Shown piece after piece: positions 59,401 to 64,000 of a stretch of 64,000 nucleotides of DNA (its first letter is position 1; each line of letters begins with the position of its first letter). The DNA is from Warburgia ugandensis. Its lineage: Eukaryota > Streptophyta > Magnoliopsida > Canellales > Canellaceae. Location: positions 44,891,880 through 44,955,879 of the forward strand of contig CP141132.1 of NCBI GenBank assembly GCA_035236585.1, given 5' to 3'. Under the pieces are notes generated by a model. It did not search any database and was not told the DNA's origin. It was given only the letters and a program-made list of their open reading frames with translations. The translations under genes and the position numbers were made by a program.

Positions 59401-59850
59401 GTTAACTTAGAATTGAGGAAAAACCTAAATGAATAGGGAACTAAAAGGTATTCTAGCCTTAGATAAACAAATAAATTGTCTGATAGGTATAAAATCAATA
59501 CATGGGAATCATTCATATAGAATGGTGATCCCTAAACTTATATGAACATGGGCATCATTCATTGTAAATGATGATCCCTAAGTTTGAAGTGAAATCCTAT
59601 CCTAGGTATAAGAATACCAAAATACGAGGATACCATGCCCAAAAAGAGGCAAAATGTCAAGTGGGGTAATTATGGGAAGGCCACCACTGTGAGGGTCTAT
59701 CTCCCCATATAGACATGACATAGATGATTTTCCACAGTTGGTATGAATGGTGTATGAAAGCAGTTATCCAAGTGTGTAAGTATGGATCAGACTGCATAAT
59801 AGTAGTCCTTTGAGTATTTTGGATTATGATGCATGGCATAATGAGATGCC

Positions 59851-60000
59851 GATACTACCCAAATAAGGGAGTATTTTCTCAGTAGATTCTGGATGTTTTA
59901 TCAACTCAGTATGGCTAAGTGTGATGATACTACCCAAATGAGGGAGTATTTTCCAGCACAGTTTGGATGATTAATTAACTAAGTGTGTCTGAGTGTGATT
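59851..60000 (+). repeat. 75-bp tandem duplication
   Basis: GATACTACCCAAAT.AGGGAG followed by 'gtattttc' and 'ggatg..ttatcaactcag'-like sequence occurs at 59851 and 59926. The matching stretch of the truncated LTR (31472-31550) has one unit. It lies inside the family-2 solo LTR. Confidence 0.8.
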
Positions 60001-62810
60001 ATTGATGTTTTGAGATATTAAATATTTTTCACAGTTTTGACCGTATATATATCTATAAGACATATATAGTATGTATGTGTAAGGATATACTAATATGACA
60101 AAGTAAAGAGATTGATCCATGGGTATGAATGATGGGATTATGAAGTATTAGGATTATACTATTAAATTATTATGTTTGAATGTTTACAATATCTCGGATA
60201 CAGAGAAGGAGAATTAGGAGCTTAAGACTTAAGAAGACTTGGAAGAATAATCAATCATGGTATATACCTTGAAGACATGTATTTATATTTAAGAGCATTG
60301 TATTGTATTAAGAGTTTTTATTGTATGGCAAGCTTTGAAATTTGGATTATGTAATTTGGACAAGTATTGTACTGATACCCAGGCTGTACTATGAACCACT
60401 GGATGGATTCTGGAATTTAATAAAAGCATATTCCTTCCATGGAATTTTATCTTGTACAAAATTCTACTTATGATATGTATGAAGTGATGACTTGGATTTT
60501 ACAAAACAAGTTCTAAAGAAAAGAATTTCCACTACTTTGTTTTGTGAAAATTTTTACTACTAAGGTACTCTACTTTTGAAAAATGTATTACAAAATCTCG
60601 GGTCGTCACACCCCTCCTCCCCCTTGCATTGATATAGATTGAGATGGAAAAGAAAAAGGGGGGTTGATGGATAATTCGGCTACCCAAAAAACCCTTCTCC
60701 ACCTGATCTCCCATTGGCAAGTTTGCCCCCTCCGATCAACAATGCGCAAAGACGCCCCCTGCCCCCCGAATAGATTTTTCATTTCTGGGAATGAGGGTCT
60801 AAAAGACACCTATGGTGATGTGTAAGGGAAAACCCAGATCCCCTTTTTTTCTCTCCCCTACATTGAAACCCTATCACCTAAACCCTAATGTCATGGTGAC
60901 GAAGCGTAGTCGTGCTGCTTGGGTTTGTTAGCACTTGCACATAGAAACTCCCCTTCCCTCTCGTCTTTCCCTCCCCAATCAACTCTCCTCTAATGCAGCC
61001 AGACTGCACGCTTGTGTGTGCACAAGCCAGCAGCCTCTCGGGTTCCTTTTTCCCCCCTTTTGGCTATTTTCGTCACCGGCACAGCTAGGCCATAGATGGG
61101 CTAACGTGCCAAGGGCCCAATTTCCCTTTGTTTTCCCTCTTCTCGATCGAGCTCTAGCGGTGACCTCGCCACGTACACTGCCCTATTACGCCCTTGAACT
61201 TCAACCTTAATCCTTAGATAATCTAGAAAGAATCTTAGAGATCCGAGAGTACCCTCATGATCCTTGTAATACAAGGAACAATACCCATCTTTCATTGATT
61301 AGAGAAGATCTGACCATCAATTTGTCCAAACCATTGATCAGATTACAGATCGTTTGATCTGAGACCATTTGACGTTATTTTCATATCTAAATGGTCCATG
61401 ATGATCCTCATGAAGTATAAATTAAGATCCATGCAAGATGTTTTAGATGTAGGATATCGACGGAGTTGATTTAGCCTATCTTGATCAATGGTGGTGATCA
61501 ATTGCAAATCCAGGTATAGAATTGGATTCAATTTGATGATCTGAACCATTTAAAATTTAAAATTTGATTAATTCATTAGAATTACTAAATTATTATGTGA
61601 TCTAGGGCGATCAAGTGAGGACTTTGATGAGATCAATATGGATATCTGATGATTGAGCACAGTTGGGGTAATCAATGGATAATTCGACCAAGTAGACAGA
61701 TGAATGTTATTAAGTTTGACTTATACAAGGTAAGATTACTATCTTAACCACATAATGGATTGATTTAACTATGATTAGATACGATTGAGCATGAAATTCA
61801 TGTAATAATGCTTGATTAATTAAGTTAAATGATAAATTACCTAAGATTGATGTGATCTGAGCCTAGTAGCTCTGAGATATGCAATGATATAATTAAGAAT
61901 AAGGATTTAATGGTTATGATTAGGCCTAATTGACTATGATTTGAAATATTAGCCAATTAGGGCAGGCCCATCTTGATGATTCTAGAGTTGGGAATCATTG
62001 GAATTCTTCAACACGATATAATGCAATATGAAAACACAATGTCGTGTCATTAAGAATTTGAGTTAGATAAATTGGATTCTGAGTATGATTGGAAGTGATA
62101 TGAATCCAGGTGATGGAACTATGGTGGACCATGTTAGACTTGGGTCCAATTGATTGTGAGATACAGATAAGTGGTACTTCAAATTGAGATAGGTGACTGC
62201 ATTTGTTATCCTATGATTTTAAAAATCATGATTATTTACTTGATGACTTTATTTATATGGACTGTTTGATGCATGGACATATATGACAAACCCATGATTT
62301 TTCTGAGATGACTTTTCAGTGGGTATTGCTGAGGTGCATACTACCTTTTAATGTGCCTGGTTTATGCACTGCTCTTGATATATTCCATGTTGCATCAATT
62401 GGATTATTTGAAGATGTTATGCACTGATTTCAATGCATGATTTTGATATATTAAAATAATCTCTCAATTTGATTTTATCGAGGATGGTTATGCATTGATT
62501 TTTGATACGTGATTCATGGTTTTGTTAATTTATGAAGGGTGTTTTTGCCCAATGGATGTTATGGTAGGAGGGCCATAGGGTTGGCCACCCACTCTCTAAG
62601 TTACATATTATAGACATCACCCTGATGATGGGCACTACATGTGGTTTGTGGTAATCATGGGCAGGCCACCCATGCACATTCAAATGACTCCCATTCCTCA
62701 ATGGACAGTAGTCTCCTGTTTTGGTGTTGACGGTGAGTGGTAGTGGTTTATACCTTGGAGAGCTTGCCATTGAAGCATAGCAGTCCATACTCTTATTCTG
62801 TATGCTCATG

Positions 62811-63090
62811 TGGTATGGATATATTGGGTGAAGCATATGTGGGAGGCCAGATGTGGACGGGCCTAAGGGCTGGGTGAGCTACTTAGTGTGCAAGCTACAG
62901 GTGAGGGACTCGTGTGGTATGGATATATTAGCTGAAGCCTATGTGGGCGCCCAACTGTGGGCGAGCTACCTGGTGTGCAAGCTACAAATGAGGGACACAT
63001 GTTGTATGGATATATTAAGTGAAGCCTAGGTGGGTAGCCAGATGTGAGAGGGTATACGGGCTAAGTAAGCTACAAGTGAGGGACCCAGGA
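62811..63090 (+). repeat. Tandem repeat field, about three 87-104 bp units
   Basis: Units start TGGTATGGATATATT at 62811, 62915 and (as TTGTATGGATATATT) 63002. Each carries 'gtgaagc.tatgtggg', 'ccagatgtg' and 'gcaagctaca..tgaggga'. Unit lengths differ because the first holds an extra 'cctaagggctggg'-type piece. It lies in the 3' part of the family-3 LTR. Confidence 0.85.
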
Positions 63091-63341
63091 TTGGTATGAG
63101 TACTCATGACTAGATATGAGAGTGTGGTGTGACACTCTAGAGACATGATTGACTTGCATGCTCAGTTATTTATGATATGCTTTCATGCCGCATTATGATC
63201 GAGTTGATTGAAATTGGCTTTATCAGTTGTATGAACATGCATTGTTCATTATTATGCTTGCTGTGGCATTTGGATAGTATATTTTGATGTTATGCTCAAA
63301 ACCAAATTTTCATGAATTTTCGTAAGTGATTCTGATTCCAT

Positions 63342-63540
63342 AAGCGACACACTACATTTGATCCTAGGTGCAATGAAAAATGGGCAAGGGCTGCTAGGGC
63401 ATTCTCCCAGAAGCGACCCGCTACATCAGATGCCGGGTGTAGTGATAAATGGACAAGGGTTGCTAGAGTGTCCCCTTGAAAGTGAAGCACTACATTAGAA
63501 CCTAGGTGCATTGAAAAGTGGACATGGGTTCATGCCATGG
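63342..63540 (+). repeat. 69-bp tandem repeat, three copies
   Basis: Units start at 63342, 63411 and 63480 ('aagcgac.c.ctacat', then 'cctaggtgca.tgaaaa.tgg', then 'caagggctgctag'). The exact 69-bp phase holds through all three, and the third is partial. Confidence 0.9.
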
Positions 63541-63604
63541 AGATCGAGAAGGGCACTGGTAAATAGGATATCTCTAGAGCATAATATTCATATTGCCATA
63601 TGAA

Positions 63605-64000
63605 AAATAAGGACATTGACAGGTAAGAGTTTGGAGTTAGTAGTCACGATGAAATGTAGAAGAGTCAACATCGCTTATATCTAAGAAACGAAGTGGAAAG
63701 GGCTAAAGCTAGAGAAATTGATGGGTACAAATTATGGTATGTAGGAAGGGATAATAATAGAAATGGCGTAAGTATAATAGTGGATCAAGAATTAAAGGAT
63801 AAAGTTGTGGACGTTAAAAGAATTAGTGACAGAATTATAATAATAAAACTTGTTTTAGGAGAGCAGATCATAAAGGTTATAAATGCATAAGCACCACAAG
63901 TAGGGTTAAAAGATATAATCAAGAGATAGTTTTGGAAAGATATGGAGAGAGTCGTGCAAGAAATTCCCAACACTAAGGGAATATTTATAGGAGTGGACTT
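63605..64000 (+). pseudogene. LINE (non-LTR retrotransposon) AP-endonuclease domain, start of ORF2
   Basis: The translation follows the N-terminal endonuclease of plant LINEs. TLTGKSLELVVTMKCRRVNI, AYI, stop, ETKWKG are in one frame; a one-base deletion near 63700 then leads to AKAREIDGYKLWYVGRDNN, RNGVSIIVDQELKDKVVDVK, LGEQIIKVINA, stop, APQVG and EIPNTKGIFIGVD at the window edge. ETKW holds the catalytic glutamate and GVD lies where G-D-x-N is expected. The domain nicks target DNA to prime insertion. Three stops (63682, 63888, 63927) and the frameshift make it inactive. RT would lie beyond the right edge. Confidence 0.88.

Larger units (their letters stand above)
55839..60610 (+). mobile_element. 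Family-2 solo LTR, 4.8 kb
   Basis: A 4772-bp LTR starting TGTAATAACCAC and ending TCGGGTCGTCACA. Flanks are CTCCT (55834-55838) and CCCCT (60611-60615), a TSD with one transition. It has TATAAATA at 56406, AATAAA near 60419 and no interior. It aligns along its length with 24155-29318, and for its last ~2.2 kb more closely with 29930-32213. An 'aacactggat'-type box and 'tttaataaaagcatattcc' mark the U3/R end in both. Open frames inside are short and random. Confidence 0.88.
60611..63590 (+). mobile_element. Family-3 LTR, continuation
   Basis: Resumes after the family-2 insertion. About 61190-61390 aligns with the minus strand of 45240-45600 in the other family-3 LTR. It contains C-rich sequence (60611-61180), 'gatc'-rich AT sequence (61200-62500), and two tandem-repeat fields (62811 and 63342). 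The right end was not found; a LINE fragment begins by about 63605. A 91-codon open frame at 60935-61210 lies in the C-rich part, shows no domain, and is treated as chance. Confidence 0.5.

Noticed and set aside
60935..61210. 91-codon open frame
   Set aside because: It sits in C-rich LTR sequence whose family-3 counterpart on the minus strand at 45.5-46.4 kb does not preserve it.
63342..63540. CRISPR-like reading of the 69-bp array and of the other tandem arrays
   Set aside because: Units are contiguous without unique spacers, and the surrounding DNA is plant retrotransposon sequence.

Overview
This is plant nuclear DNA made almost entirely of stacked LTR retrotransposons. The hallmarks are plant-type Ty3/gypsy gag-pol remnants (an Athila/Tat-like lineage and chromodomain-bearing chromoviruses), LTRs of 2-5 kb, 5-bp target-site duplications (TSDs), PBSs matching tRNA-iMet and tRNA-Asp, and a plant LINE endonuclease at the right edge. 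I found no host gene, tRNA, rRNA or CRISPR array, and every coding remnant is broken. The species cannot be named from this window. A large-genome woody angiosperm is plausible, but that is inference.

Layout, left to right. 1-2222: minus-strand Athila/Tat element (protease, gag tail, PBS, LTR remnant). 2223-18007: plus-strand Athila/Tat element 'Tat-1'. Its 5' LTR (2223-2759 plus 8158-10572) is split by an Athila-type solo LTR (2760-8157), which is itself split by a 2.7-kb solo LTR of family 1 (3428-6159, TSD GTTAC). The Tat-1 interior is invaded by a minus-strand chromovirus (about 12.6-16.3 kb) that kept integrase and chromodomain but lost reverse transcriptase. 18008-32430: tail and LTR of a second chromovirus, invaded by an Athila-type solo LTR (19745-21984, minus), a 5.2-kb solo LTR of family 2 (24155-29318, TSD TAATG) and a chimeric LTR piece (29834-32213).

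32.6-51.8 kb: Athila-like element 'Tat-2' (gag, protease, RT, RNase H, integrase ends, 3' LTR). Its integrase is interrupted by a minus-strand family-3 LTR, into which the best-preserved element of the window has jumped. That is family 1, 35962-44844, with two 2.7-kb LTRs, TSD GATAT, PBS and PPT, but a 3.45-kb interior without recognisable genes, like a LARD-type non-autonomous element. 51.8-55.5 kb: unassigned DNA, a chromovirus integrase tail with chromodomain, and a third Athila-like fragment. 55526-63.5 kb: a family-3 LTR split by a 4.8-kb family-2 solo LTR (55839-60610), with tandem repeats near its right end. 63.6-64.0 kb: start of a LINE endonuclease.

The boundaries can be read as a relative insertion chronology: old Athila/chromovirus bodies, then family-3 LTRs, then families 1 and 2. 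Family names 1-3 and Tat-1/2/3 are labels used only here. All alignments were made by eye and no identity values were computed.
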